A stretch of 64,000 nt of DNA from Flavobacteriales bacterium (GCA_028280815.1 JANQLC010000022.1:1-64000), one strand, 5' to 3'; shown: positions 9,279 to 19,479, counted from the stretch's first letter. The notes: a model not told the origin generated them from the letters alone. Numbers and translations: made by a program.

Positions 9279-11859
9279 CTATCTGCTGGAGCCAACGTAA
9301 CTGGCCCTCCGGCCAGGGTGCCAATACTCTTGACAACTTATCTCTTTACCATTTTCCATCGTGACGGTACAACTTAATCTTTTAATATTAAACATGCCGC
9401 CCATTTTATAGTAAAACTGATCCATGTCTTTTCGTTTTATTTGACCTTGATAAAGCTTTAAAAATTTAAGATTTTTGGACTTTGTTCTGTCTTCAACAAA
9501 TTCAAATTCAATTTGCGAAGGTGACTTACATCTCAAATCCAAATATCCAAGTGTTTCAACTCTGCCGAAATGAATTTTTTTAATAGAATTCACATTGCTA
9601 TCGTGAAAATCTAATCCCCTTATTTTAGTACCTGACATGGCGAATAAATCTAAATCACCGTCATTAGGTAATTTTAACTTCACCAATGAATTGCAATTAT
9701 AAACTTGTATGTTTTTCAAACCTTTATTTGATCATAGTGGCAGCTCAGTGAGGCTATTGTCATTCTTGATAAGCAAGTTTTCTAATTTTTGGTTACGACT
9801 TAAATTTATTTCACCAAAAACACCGTTATATATTAAAAAACTTCTCAACCCACTAAATAATTCAATCCCCTGAAAAGATTTTATATCTTTCAAAAGGTTT
9901 AGATCAGGAGTTTTGCCTACTTGATCAGAATTGCTAATATTTACAATACCTCTGACATAATCAAGATTGATGTCATCCCCAACAAATGACCCAGGAAGTT
10001 TCTCTCTCAAGTAATACGCAAATCCCTTAGAAAAAGTAGTTGCACATTTACCACCGCTACAATAGCCAACGCCTTCTTTGTCGAATTTATAATCGGAACA
10101 GATCAGATTATCTTTACCAGAGGCTCTATTGTAATCATTGTCAAACACCTGTACTTTAGTATCGGGCGAATTTTTCTTTACTTATTTGATCTCTGTATAG
10201 TCTTTTAAAAATTCTCGTATCTTTAGGGTTTTCAATTCCCCGCTTTGTTTATTTCTATTACAGTCCATGTCTGCCTTGCATTCACTCCAGAAGATATCAA
10301 ACAGACGTCTTTTTTCGGCTGTATCCTCGAATGCGTTCCGAAATCCAGTTGCATCTAAATAAGCCATATCATTGCGATAATACTCTAAGTGTGTCATATA
10401 TGTGTTTTTACTCAAGTCTAAGCTATGTATTTGGTTGTCATGACATATCAATGTATTCAAAATGCTTTCTTCTGAGAGATTCAGTTTACTTATTTTATTA
10501 TCGGAGCGCCTCAATTCCAACAATTTATGGTTATTTCTTAGGTTCAAACTTCCCAATTCGTTTTGGGAACAGTTTAATTCTTTCAGTACGGTGAAATACT
10601 CAATCCCTTTTAAAGACTTTATACTCTTTCCTTCCACATCAATCGATTTGGTCTTTCTCACTTCTAAGGCATAGAAATTCATTTTTCCATCCTCTCGAAA
10701 AACATTTTTACCCTTGAAAAGCCGTTTTAAATAAGTCGTGAAATGGGAATCTTCAAATTCCACATAGAAGCCTTCAGCAGATTCGTGGGCACTACGTTCA
10801 GCTTTTATAGCAGCGTTTCCTATTTCTTCAGCAATAGTTTCGACACTTCTATCAGAAGAGGATTTGGCCTGTCTGGCAGCCTTTATAGCTAACTGGGCTT
10901 CAAAGATGGCAAAATAGGCGGCGGCTGTAGCTTTGGAATCAGCATTGCTGGCTGTTGCTTCCAAATCCTCATCTTCCCCGCTACCTTCATTGGTAAGTGT
11001 AGAGGGCTTTTTTCCAAATACTTTGGCTTTGGCTTCTTCGAGCGCTTTTTTCGCAACGGCTTCATAGGCTTGCGCAACTGTTAGCCAGGATTCGGCCGCA
11101 ATCAGGTACCATTTACTATTGCGATCGCTTAGCACAGGCAGCTTGGCGAGCAATGTTTGGAAATAAGGTCGACTAGTCCCTTTTAGAAGAGAAGACCCTT
11201 CTTCAGCCTATGCCGCCGCATACTTGATGGGAGATGGTATTTGGGAAGCCAGTTCTATAGATTTTGTGGCATTTTCAACAGTTTTAGTAGCTTTTTTGGC
11301 GGATGCTACAGATTTGGAGAGCGATGTTTTGGGATTCTTGGCTTGCTCAGCGAGTTTCTCGACTTGTGCCTCAGCTTTTTCGGCTTTTTTAATCAAGTCT
11401 TAGAAGGACCGTGTAGTAAATTTAAAAGCGAGACCTGCAACCGGGTGCTCGGGTTGTGCGATTGTGCTCTCAACGATCAGCTTATACGCCCTATCGGGCT
11501 CCAAAGGCTCAGCCAAACTGCCCTTGACGCCCAGTGGGTCGCTGGAGTTTATAGGCTGCTCTTCACCCAAAAAGTGTGGCGCTTTACCGCTGACCTCATC
11601 CTCTAAAATCGCCTCTTCAAGGTCTATACGCTCATCGGGCGGCCATCTCGGTAAAGCGCAATGAGAGTACGGGTTGTAAACCGATACCGGTATGGGTAGC
11701 ATTATCACCAGCAATAAACTGCTCACCATCCATTTGTACGTCAAGCGCCTTCAGCGCAATTTTGGACGTGATGACTTGATTTTCATCTTTGGCACAAGAT
11801 GACAAAAGGCATGCAAACAGCAGGCAATAGCTCAGTAATTCCTCTTTGCGTATTTTCAC
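9279..11859 (-). pseudogene. Leucine-rich-repeat lipoprotein gene, four in-frame stops and one frameshift
   Basis: Remnant of one gene of about 860 codons. It begins with a lipoprotein signal (LLFACLLSSC, lipobox Cys). It shifts frame near 11640 and then stays in one frame to the end, interrupted only by TAA at 11400, TAG at 11208, TAA at 10182 and TGA at 9732. After the signal come an Ala/Lys-rich helical stretch (KKAEKAEAQVEKLAEQAKN) and a second helical region, then leucine-rich repeats of the Bacteroidota type (LKELNCSQNELGSLNLR, ILNTLICHDNQIHSLDLS) that continue across the last two stops. The LRR half is AT-richer than its surroundings. Such surface lipoproteins often mediate protein binding; the target is unknown. 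The ORF-track pieces are fragments of this one gene. Confidence 0.8.
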
Positions 11860-12252
11860 AACGAGATCAGTCTTATCAATCCCTTTGCACGCGCCACATC
11901 AATACTTTGAGCCATTCCAAATCTTAGAATATCTGGGAGTAAGTGGTGACAATTGACTGGCTTTTTCTCTTTCTCCTACGCACTCATACAAGGGGAAAAT
12001 TCTTATATCATTCATGTGAAATACGGGCGTAAGGTACTAAATTGTTCTATAAAGGCTCTGAAAAAATATCAGCTCGGTTTACAAAGCCCGGCAATGCACA
12101 ACCCTTTGCCAATCTGTGTGCTAAAGAAGAGGCGTTTTTTACTGCTGTTCTCCTATGGCAAAGGTGAAGCCTTATCCATTTGCCCTTATCTCCATTTGGC
12201 ATGGGCGCGATCCAGCCGCCTCTCGCCGAGTACACGTATAGGCAAACTGAGG
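11860..12252. other. Intergenic region with a trace of the degenerate repeat
   Basis: No supported gene. Around 12120-12220 the plus strand reads CTAAAGAAGAGGCGTTTTTT and then pyrimidine-rich blocks with CTATGGC and TTGGCATGGG, resembling two units of the intergenic repeat family. The ORF at 11953 runs through it and overlaps the 3' end of the regulator gene antisense. Confidence 0.4.
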
Positions 12253-13437
12253 TTATTTACCCACGTACGACGTGACGTCTGCGGCTGATATTTCATCGTC
12301 CCCCAAAATCAACAAGCGTTCCACGACATTGCGCAACTCGCGAATGTTACCCGTCCAGGGGTATGCTTCTAAGAGCTGTAGGGCTTTGGGGGAAAAGCGC
12401 TTCTTTTCGATGCCCTGTCGTTCGCTGATTTTCCGTAAAAAGTGTTCGATCAAAGGGGGTATATCTTCCCTGCGGTCCTTGAGTGGGGGTACTTCAATCG
12501 GGATTACGGCCAAGCGGTGGTACAAATCCGCCCGGAAGCAGCCCTTTTGGATTTCTGCTCTGAGGTCTTTGTTGGTGGCTGCGAGGATGCACACATCCAC
12601 GGGTATGGGTTTTTCTCCGCCTACGCGGGTGATGCACCCCTGTTGCAAGGCGCGCAAAACTTTGGCTTGCGCAGCGAGGCTCATATCGCCTACCTCATCT
12701 AAGAACAAGCTGCCCTGGTTCGCTTCTTCAAACCGGCCCTTCTTTTGTTTAAAGGCGCCGGTAAAGCTTCCCCTTTCATGGCCAAATAATTCACTTTCAA
12801 TCAACTCAGAAGGAATGGCAGCGCAATTGACCGCTATCATAGGGGCTTGGTTTCGTCGGCTCTTCTGATGGATCCAATGTGCGACGAGCTCTTTTCCGGT
12901 TCCGTTTTCCCCGGTGATCAAGACGCGCGCATCGGCGGTGGCTACCCTTTCAATAATCGCTTTAATGCTTGCCAGCGCCTGGGACTTGCCCACCATTTCA
13001 TAGCTCTCAGAGACCTTTTTGCGGGGCCTTTTGTTTTCCCGATGCAAGGTCTGGTTGGCATCCAACAGATTTTTTCGATCGACAGCATGGCGTATCGAAG
13101 TGAGCAAACGATTTAAGTCCGGCGGCTTGGCAATAAAGTCGAACGCCCCCTTTTTCAAGGACTGGACAGCGGTTTCGATATCGCCATGCCCCGAGATCAT
13201 GATAAAAGTGCTGTCGGGTTTGAGCGCAATCGCTCGTTCCAACACTTCCATGCCATCTATATTCGGCATCTTAATGTCGCAGAGGACGACATCAAAATCG
13301 GATTCCCTTATCTTTTCAATGCCCGTTACGCCATCGGGAGCCTCCGAAACGACATACGAATCATCTTCGTTTAACAATATGCTTCTCAAAACATTTCGGA
13401 TGCTCTGCTCGTCTTCGACGATGAGAATTTTTGCCAC
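12253..13437 (-). CDS. Sigma-54-dependent response regulator lacking a C-terminal HTH
   Basis: NtrC-family regulator (394 residues). An N-terminal receiver domain has the acidic pocket VEDE and phospho-acceptor Asp54 (VVLCDIKMP). A sigma-54 AAA+ domain follows, with Walker A GENGTGKE (about 176-183), a GSFTGA loop (223-228, usual form GAFTGA) that contacts sigma-54, Walker B GSLFLDEVGD, and an arginine-finger region. The protein stops at VTSYVGK right after the AAA+ lid, so the usual Fis-type DNA-binding helix-turn-helix is absent. It may act from solution or through a partner. It lies 3 nt downstream of the ABC permease gene, a linkage I recognise from other Bacteroidota. No histidine kinase is nearby. 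Confidence 0.88.
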   Translation of the reverse strand: MAKILIVEDEQSIRNVLRSILLNEDDSYVVSEAPDGVTGIEKIRESDFDVVLCDIKMPNIDGMEVLERAIALKPDSTFIMISGHGDIETAVQSLKKGAFDFIAKPPDLNRLLTSIRHAVDRKNLLDANQTLHRENKRPRKKVSESYEMVGKSQALASIKAIIERVATADARVLITGENGTGKELVAHWIHQKSRRNQAPMIAVNCAAIPSELIESELFGHERGSFTGAFKQKKGRFEEANQGSLFLDEVGDMSLAAQAKVLRALQQGCITRVGGEKPIPVDVCILAATNKDLRAEIQKGCFRADLYHRLAVIPIEVPPLKDRREDIPPLIEHFLRKISERQGIEKKRFSPKALQLLEAYPWTGNIRELRNVVERLLILGDDEISAADVTSYVGK

Positions 13438-13440
13438 GGC

Positions 13441-14703
13441 TCAGTATTTCAACCATCTGTACAACTCCTTCCAGCTGGGTTTTTTACCGTACATCAAAAT
13501 GCCGACCCGGTAAATACGCGCGGCGACCCATACCATAAAGAAAAAGAAACCCACCGACAAGGCCATCGACAGAATTAGTTGCCAAGGGGGCACGCCAAAG
13601 GGGACTCGCGCCATCATAGCTATGGGTGACGTCAGCGGAATCAAAGACAGCCAAAAGCCCATCGCGCTGTCTGGGTTTTGGGCGATGGAAATACTGGCAT
13701 ATATGGCAATCAGTATCGGAATGGAGACCACCAATAAGAACTGTTGGGTATCCGTCTGGTTATCGACCGCAGCGCCGATGGCCGCAAATATCGAATTATA
13801 GGTCAAGATTCCAAAGGCGAAGTAAAAGACAAAGGCAAAGAACCACAGGGATACATTCGTTTCACCGAGGGTTGTCCAAGCGTTCTGAACCATCCCTGCG
13901 CTTTGTGTGGGAAGCGCAGCGCCAAAGAGGAGGGCAGCCCCACCGATGAGCAAAATCCAAATGCTGAACTGAGTGAGTCCGACGAGGACCGAGGCGAAGA
14001 TTTTACCCAACATCAGCTGTACGGGTTTCACAGCAGAGATGACGACCTCTACAACGCGGCTTAGCTTCTCCTCCAACACGCTGCGCATGACGCGTACACC
14101 GTATACGAACACGAAAAAGTACATCAAAAATGTAAAGGCGTTTGAAATGGGCGCAGCTAAGGCTGAAATGCGCCGGGTATCCTGGTTTTGAAAGTTTTTC
14201 AACTCGATTTTCACCTCGGTACGGGCTGCCTCAATCCGGCCCTGAGTCACGCCCGAGCGCTGCAATTTGTAGTTTGTAAAAAAATTATTGAAATCGTTTT
14301 CCAGGCGATGGGTCACCGAGGTGCTCACGGGTTTCATCGAAAACAGCGCGATGTGATCCTGGGTGTAGTCGGCATCGAAGGGCTCTGTAGCGGGGATATA
14401 GAGCAATCCCATGTATCGATCTCCGGTTTGAATGCGCGCCTTGGCAGCTTCCAAGCCGTCGGTGGGCAAAAAGATCAGCCGTTGGGAGCCCGCACTTTGG
14501 ATCGCCCCTTGAAACATACCGCTCTGGTCGTAAACGGCTAGCGGCTTGGCGTCTGCCCCATCGTGTTGAGACATGAAAGAGACAAAAACCGCCATGCCGA
14601 TCAAGAACAGCGGGATGGCTAGGGTCGTGATCAGAAAAGTCCGCTTGCGCACACGAGCTGCGTAATCTCTCGCCAAAACCAATCCTATTTTATTCATGGG
14701 CAT
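13441..14703 (-). CDS. ABC-2 type transporter permease (NatB-like)
   Basis: Membrane subunit of an ABC-2 exporter (420 residues). One transmembrane helix near residues 20-45 (FLITTLAIPLFLIGMAVFVS) is followed by a large extracytoplasmic domain to about residue 180 and then at least five helices in the C-terminal half, the layout of NatB-like permeases. The motif EEKLSRVVEVVISAVKPVQL at the cytoplasmic re-entry is typical. Its start overlaps the end of the ATPase gene by 14 nt, so the two are translationally coupled. The substrate cannot be inferred; the family includes sodium, drug and peptide exporters. Confidence 0.85.
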   Translation of the reverse strand: MPMNKIGLVLARDYAARVRKRTFLITTLAIPLFLIGMAVFVSFMSQHDGADAKPLAVYDQSGMFQGAIQSAGSQRLIFLPTDGLEAAKARIQTGDRYMGLLYIPATEPFDADYTQDHIALFSMKPVSTSVTHRLENDFNNFFTNYKLQRSGVTQGRIEAARTEVKIELKNFQNQDTRRISALAAPISNAFTFLMYFFVFVYGVRVMRSVLEEKLSRVVEVVISAVKPVQLMLGKIFASVLVGLTQFSIWILLIGGAALLFGAALPTQSAGMVQNAWTTLGETNVSLWFFAFVFYFAFGILTYNSIFAAIGAAVDNQTDTQQFLLVVSIPILIAIYASISIAQNPDSAMGFWLSLIPLTSPIAMMARVPFGVPPWQLILSMALSVGFFFFMVWVAARIYRVGILMYGKKPSWKELYRWLKY

Positions 14704-15622
14704 CTCGTTTTACAGCTTCGATAAAAACTTCATCCATAGTCGGCAGCAACTCTTCAAATGAGCGCACGGTCCCGATTTGCATCAGGGCTTGTAGCAACTC
14801 ATTTGGGCTTTGTTTCGGTTTTAATGCAACCTCTACGCGGTAGGCACCGCTGTATTTTGGCGCGTCCTTTCTCTCTTGATAGTCAAAGTGGGTCAGCGCC
14901 TGTAGTGCCATCCCTTCAAAAGGCACCAGATGTACATCGTAAACGTGCTTCTTGAACTGATTTTTGACCGTTTGCACAGCGCCATCTAAAATTTTTCTCG
15001 ATTGATTGATCAGCACGACGTGGTCGCAGATCGCCTCCACCGATTCCATGCGGTGCGTGGAGCAGATCACCGTCGCACCCCGGTCGCGGAGTTCCAAGAT
15101 CTCATCTTTAATTCGGTTGGCATTAATGGGATCGAAGCCGCTAAAAGGCTCGTCGAGAATCAACAGCGCTGGACTGTGCAAAACGGCGATGGCGAACTGT
15201 AGCTTTTGGGCCATCCCCTTGGATAATTCTTGCACCTTTTTATGCCACCAGCCTTGGATTCCAAGCCGTTGAAACCAATGTGAAACCCGCGCTCTCGCCT
15301 CTGCTGCACTTAGACCTTTTAGCCGCGCAAAAAAGAGGGCTTGCTCACCCACCTTCATATCGCGATACAGACCGCGTTCCTCGGGTAAGTAGCCTACATT
15401 TTGAATGTGATGGGGTCTCAGTCTCTCGCCGTTGATCAGCACCGAACCGGCGTCCGGTGCAGTGATCTGGTTTACGATGCGAATCAGCGAAGTCTTACCC
15501 GCACCATTGGGCCCGAGCAAACCGAATATCTGGGCCTTTTCAACCGCCAAGCTCACATCGCTTAAGGCGGTGTACGCGCCGTAATACTTGCTCACGTGCT
15601 CTATACTCAGAACCTTACTCAT
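14690..15622 (-). CDS. ABC transporter ATP-binding protein (NatA-like)
   Basis: ATPase partner of the adjacent permease (310 residues from the chosen start MSKVLSIEHVSKYYG). Walker A is GPNGAGKT (about 37-44), the signature is LSKGMAQK, which is usual for the DrrA/NatA subgroup, Walker B is ALLILDEPFSGFDP, and the switch His is in STHRMESVEAI. The C-terminal domain of about 90 residues is typical of this subgroup. The ORF track adds eight upstream residues (MACQMRNA) that I exclude because homology begins at MSKVL. It lies downstream of dnaJ in the chaperone block. Confidence 0.9.
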   Translation of the reverse strand: MSKVLSIEHVSKYYGAYTALSDVSLAVEKAQIFGLLGPNGAGKTSLIRIVNQITAPDAGSVLINGERLRPHHIQNVGYLPEERGLYRDMKVGEQALFFARLKGLSAAEARARVSHWFQRLGIQGWWHKKVQELSKGMAQKLQFAIAVLHSPALLILDEPFSGFDPINANRIKDEILELRDRGATVICSTHRMESVEAICDHVVLINQSRKILDGAVQTVKNQFKKHVYDVHLVPFEGMALQALTHFDYQERKDAPKYSGAYRVEVALKPKQSPNELLQALMQIGTVRSFEELLPTMDEVFIEAVKRDAHE

Positions 15623-15680
15623 CGCGTTGCGCATTTGGCAAGCCACCCCTTGCGAGCAGCTTCCGGTGAAAGGTTGGGCT

Positions 15681-16805
15681 TTATTCGAACATTTCTTTTA
15701 CGCGATCAAAAAACGATCGATCGGTAGGGCGTGCCTTAAAGTTGTCATCATGGCGCATGCGCTCAAAGAATTCTCGTTGAGCCTGAGTCAATTTCTGGGG
15801 TGTAAAGACGTTTACGTGTACCAATATATCGCCCCTTCCATAACCGTTTAAATCGGGAATACCCTTGGCGCGCAACCGCAATATCTTTCCGGATTGGGTG
15901 CCCGGGGCCAACTTAATCCTCGCTTTACCGGTCACGGTAGGGATTTCCAGTGAAGTCCCCAAAACCGCATCTGAAAAGGAAATGTACAAATCGTAGTGCA
16001 AGTTATTGCCCTCGCGCTTCAACTGCGGATCTGCTTCCTCTTCGATTAAGACGATCAAGTCTCCTGAAACACCTCCGTTTGGTGCGCCGTTTCCCTTTCC
16101 GCTCACCTTGAGCTGCATGCCGTCGCTCACACCGGGCGGAATTTCAATGGAGACGGTTTCCTCCTCGCGGATCATACCGTTTTTATCCGCTCCAGGGGGT
16201 ACCCCATCCACCACCTCTCCCGAGCCCCCACAGTTGTGGCAGGTACTGGTCGTCTGCATTTGTCCCAATAGGCTACGGGTTATACGGGTGAGCTGGCCGC
16301 TCCCGTGGCAAACCGGACAGGTCTTATAGGTTGTGCTCGGAGCCTGTTTGAGGCGGGATACCTTTACTTTTTTCGTCACACCCCGTACGATATCCGCCAC
16401 GCTCAATTTTAATTTGATTCGCAGATTGGTACCGCGCTGCACACGGCTGCGCCCACCGCCGAAGCCCCTGCTAAAACCGGTGAATCCCCCGCCGCCAAAG
16501 GCCTCGCCAAATATATCGCCAAACCGGCTGAAGATGTCTTCCATATTCATGCCGCCCCCGCTCCCAAAGCCGCTGGAGCCGCTCAGGCCCGCGTGGCCGA
16601 ATCGGTCGTATCGCTTGCGCTTTTCGTCGTTGCTCAAGACCTCGTAGGCTTCTGCCGCTTCCTTAAAGCGCTCTTCCGCCGCCCGGTCACCCGGATTTTT
16701 GTCGGGGTGGTATTTCAGGGCTAACCTTCGATAGGCCTTTTTTATCTCCGTTGCCGAAGCGCCTTTGTTGAGCCCCAAAACCTGGTAGTAATCTCGCTTT
16801 GCCAT
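15681..16805 (-). CDS. dnaJ: Chaperone DnaJ with only one zinc centre
   Basis: Hsp40 co-chaperone (374 residues) that delivers clients to DnaK and stimulates its ATPase. The J domain has HPD at 33-35, followed by a Gly/Phe-rich linker and the two C-terminal substrate-binding domains with a dimerisation tail. The cysteine-rich domain normally has four CxxCxGxG motifs forming two zinc centres. Here only the second and third are present (CPVCHGSG about 163, CHNCGGSG about 189), which form zinc centre II. The first is replaced by RLKQAPSTT and the fourth by [11 protein letters not shown], so centre I is absent. Centre II is the one reported as needed for work with DnaK in E. coli. It lies 7 nt after grpE. 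Confidence 0.95.
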   Translation of the reverse strand: MAKRDYYQVLGLNKGASATEIKKAYRRLALKYHPDKNPGDRAAEERFKEAAEAYEVLSNDEKRKRYDRFGHAGLSGSSGFGSGGGMNMEDIFSRFGDIFGEAFGGGGFTGFSRGFGGGRSRVQRGTNLRIKLKLSVADIVRGVTKKVKVSRLKQAPSTTYKTCPVCHGSGQLTRITRSLLGQMQTTSTCHNCGGSGEVVDGVPPGADKNGMIREEETVSIEIPPGVSDGMQLKVSGKGNGAPNGGVSGDLIVLIEEEADPQLKREGNNLHYDLYISFSDAVLGTSLEIPTVTGKARIKLAPGTQSGKILRLRAKGIPDLNGYGRGDILVHVNVFTPQKLTQAQREFFERMRHDDNFKARPTDRSFFDRVKEMFE

Positions 16806-16812
16806 GCTTTTG

Positions 16813-17379
16813 TTATTCCCCTACCACTACCTTGGCGAAACGGATCACCTTGTCGTTTAAGAAATAACCCGTTTGGACTACCTCGACGACCTTGTCCTTT
16901 AATTTTTTGTCGGGAGCCGGAATTTGTGTGACAGCCTCGTGGAGATCCGTATCAAAGCGATCGCCGTTTCTAACCGTCATCGGCTGTAGCCCTTTGGTCT
17001 TTAGTATTTGCTTTAACTTGTCGTAGATGAGTTCCACGCCTTTTAACAGCTTGTCGTCGCCTGACCGTGCGATCTCTTCGTTCGCGAGTTGAAAATCATC
17101 CAAGACAGGCAACAGGGCTGCGATGACCTCTTGCCCCACGGTCTTGTATAGATCGCTGCGTTCCTTATGAATGCGCTTCTTATAATTTTCAAATTCCGCA
17201 AAGAGGCGTAAAAACTTATCCTGCTCTTCGCGGACTTGCTCTTCCAATTGCGCCAATCGCTCTAGGTTTTCAGCTATCTTTTCAACCGGTTCTTTACCCT
17301 TCGACGCGGGTGCGGGCTCGCCCTGGGACGCTTCACTCGATGTGCTTTTGTCTCTTGCCATCTCAGCTGTATTTTTCAT
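16813..17379 (-). CDS. grpE: Nucleotide exchange factor GrpE
   Basis: Exchange factor for DnaK (188 residues from the chosen [15 protein letters not shown]). A disordered acidic/Pro-rich N-terminus leads into a long coiled coil ([20 protein letters not shown]) and the family core [15 protein letters not shown]. The C-terminal beta domain has [14 protein letters not shown] and [21 protein letters not shown], typical of GrpE. The ORF track starts six codons upstream. It forms an operon with dnaJ. The 155 nt upstream show no CIRCE-like inverted repeat that I could find. Confidence 0.94.
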   Translation of the reverse strand: MKNTAEMARDKSTSSEASQGEPAPASKGKEPVEKIAENLERLAQLEEQVREEQDKFLRLFAEFENYKKRIHKERSDLYKTVGQEVIAALLPVLDDFQLANEEIARSGDDKLLKGVELIYDKLKQILKTKGLQPMTVRNGDRFDTDLHEAVTQIPAPDKKLKDKVVEVVQTGYFLNDKVIRFAKVVVGE

Positions 17380-17534
17380 CGGATTAAACCCTTGCAAAAG
17401 CTTTGCCAGTGGATAAAACGGTCAGATTGTCATTTGTCGCCTATTGCATTGACAGTTCTAAAGGGGCCTATAGCCGGCTGGGATACATACCAAAATCCCT
17501 CTGTCGGCAATCCGATCTCTTTCACCCTGCGATT

Positions 17535-18842
17535 TCAATCCAAGCGAACGATGTGAGCACCGATTTTTCTCAACTTGTCGTCGATGCGTTCATAACCGCG
17601 ATCGATTTGTTCTATGTTGTGAATCGTACTCGTACCGCTGGCCGAGAGCGCGGCGATCAGCAGGGAAATACCCGCCCGAATATCGGGTGAATGCAGTGTC
17701 GTAGGCCTGAGTTCGGGTTTGTGGTCCAACCCGATCACCGAAGCGCGATGGGGGTCACACAGGACGATTTGGGCGCCCATATCGATCAATTTGTCGACGA
17801 AAAACAGCCGGCTTTCAAACATCTTTTCATGGATGAGCACACTGCCTTTGGCCTGGGTAGCCACCACCAATAACACAGAGAGCAAATCGGGTGTAAATCC
17901 GGGCCAGGGGGCATCGGAAATCGTCATGATGGAGCTGTCGATAAAGCCTTGAACCTCGTAGTGCGGCTGTGGTGGAATGCACATATCGGCACCTGCCCGC
18001 TCGACTCGGATCCCCAATTTACCGAAAACCGACGGTATGGGGCCGAGATTTTCCCAGCTGACATCCCTGATCGCGAGCGCTGAGCCAGTCATGGCTGCCA
18101 AGCCGATCCAACTGCCGATTTCTATCATATCGGGCAGGATTCGATGCGTGCAACCACTCAGCTTCTCTACGCCTCGAACAAACAACCGGTTGGAGCCTAT
18201 GCCACTGATCTCAGCCCCCATAGCGCACAGCATTTTGGAGAGCTGTTGGATATAGGGCTCACAAGCGGCGTTGTAGAGGATGGTTTTTCCCTCGGCCAAG
18301 ACGGCGGCCATCAAGAGGTTGGCCGTGCCGGTGACCGATGCTTCCTCCAAAAGGATGTGGTTACCCTTCAGTTTCTGACAGCTTATGCGGTAAAAACGGC
18401 TTCGGCTGTCGTAGTGAAATGCCCCACCGAGCTGCACCAAAGCCTTGAAGTGCGTATCGAGGCGACGGCGTCCGATCGGGTCGCCACCGGGGCGGGGAAT
18501 ACAACCCAGACCAAAGCGGGCCAGCAGGGGGCCTACGATCATAACCGACCCGCGTATGGATGCACTTAGGCTTACAAAAGACTTGGATTTGAGATAGTCC
18601 AAATCGACTGAATCGGCTTGAAAGCTGTAATCTCCGCTTCCGTTCCTTTGAACGCCGACGCCCAAATTCTCGAGAATCTCGACGAGTCTGTCCACATCTA
18701 TAACATCGGGAACATTGGTGATGCGCACCGGCTCATCGGTGAGCAGAACGGCGCACAGCACTTGTAAGGCTTCGTTTTTCGCCCCCTGCGGGATCACTTC
18801 CCCTTTTAAGACGCGTCCACCTTCAACTCGAAAGCTTCCCAT
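17535..18842 (-). CDS. murA: UDP-N-acetylglucosamine 1-carboxyvinyltransferase (Asp-type MurA)
   Basis: First committed enzyme of peptidoglycan synthesis (435 residues), moving enolpyruvate from PEP to UDP-GlcNAc in the cytosol. EPSP-synthase fold; the N-terminal NEALQVLCAVLL is the expected substrate-binding helix. The position of the fosfomycin-reactive Cys (Cys115 in E. coli) is Asp121 here, in PGGDPIGRRRLDTHF. Asp at this site is known to keep activity and give intrinsic fosfomycin resistance in other bacteria. Length is normal. It lies 19 nt downstream of the DUF4290 gene, a linkage seen in Bacteroidota. Confidence 0.95.
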   Translation of the reverse strand: MGSFRVEGGRVLKGEVIPQGAKNEALQVLCAVLLTDEPVRITNVPDVIDVDRLVEILENLGVGVQRNGSGDYSFQADSVDLDYLKSKSFVSLSASIRGSVMIVGPLLARFGLGCIPRPGGDPIGRRRLDTHFKALVQLGGAFHYDSRSRFYRISCQKLKGNHILLEEASVTGTANLLMAAVLAEGKTILYNAACEPYIQQLSKMLCAMGAEISGIGSNRLFVRGVEKLSGCTHRILPDMIEIGSWIGLAAMTGSALAIRDVSWENLGPIPSVFGKLGIRVERAGADMCIPPQPHYEVQGFIDSSIMTISDAPWPGFTPDLLSVLLVVATQAKGSVLIHEKMFESRLFFVDKLIDMGAQIVLCDPHRASVIGLDHKPELRPTTLHSPDIRAGISLLIAALSASGTSTIHNIEQIDRGYERIDDKLRKIGAHIVRLD

Positions 18843-18861
18843 GGGCTGCGGATTCCTGCGC

Positions 18862-19458
18862 TTAATACTTCCTTCGCTTGTTGTTGTAATTCTTTCGCTT
18901 CTTCCTCACAAGTGAATGGCTGTGCATCAGGTTTTCATCGGAGTCGGTCAAATCGATCCGACCGCCGGACAGCTGTTTCAAGTGTTCAAAGATCACCCCA
19001 TCGGCTACGGTATCCCTATTCCAGACCAGAAAGCATTTTTTCATGTGGTTGGCGATGGTCATGACCAATGCATCCCGCTTGGGTCCTTCCTTCCAAGTGA
19101 CCGCTTGGTCGATCATCAATTGAATGTTGTGACCGTAGAAGCGATACGCGCTATTTTTTTTTGGGTAGGCCAGACGCTTGGGACGCTCCAGCATGTCTTC
19201 CTGCGTCAATCTCGGATAAGGCGAATCGACGTCCAGATTGAAGTTCGCCATAATGAAGAGCTGATCCCACAGTTTGTGTTTAAAATTGGGGACATCGCGC
19301 AGCTGTGTGTTCAAATTTGCCATGACCTCGATGACGTAATGGGCTTCTGCACTTCTCTTTTTCCGATCTCCAATCGCGGTCAAATAGCGTACCATTTGTT
19401 GGATGTGGCGCCCGTATTCAGGAATGATGAGCGGCTCACGCTGTGAATTGTATTGCAT
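18862..19458 (-). CDS. DUF4290 family protein
   Basis: A 198-residue protein matching the Bacteroidota DUF4290 family as I remember it (opening YNSQREPLIIPEYGRHIQQM, later PYPRLTQEDMLERPKRL). It has no signal peptide or membrane segment and is mostly helical, with a very basic tail (VRKKRKNYNNKRRKY) that could bind nucleic acid. Its position between uvrD and murA is conserved in the phylum. Function is unknown. Confidence 0.85.
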   Translation of the reverse strand: MQYNSQREPLIIPEYGRHIQQMVRYLTAIGDRKKRSAEAHYVIEVMANLNTQLRDVPNFKHKLWDQLFIMANFNLDVDSPYPRLTQEDMLERPKRLAYPKKNSAYRFYGHNIQLMIDQAVTWKEGPKRDALVMTIANHMKKCFLVWNRDTVADGVIFEHLKQLSGGRIDLTDSDENLMHSHSLVRKKRKNYNNKRRKY

Positions 19459-19479
19459 GTGTTTACCAAAGATAAAAAA

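Noticed and set aside
9279-11859. Stop-codon readthrough or recoding (for example selenocysteine) in the LRR gene
   Set aside because: All three stop codons occur at the four positions and a frameshift is also present, so decay is simpler.
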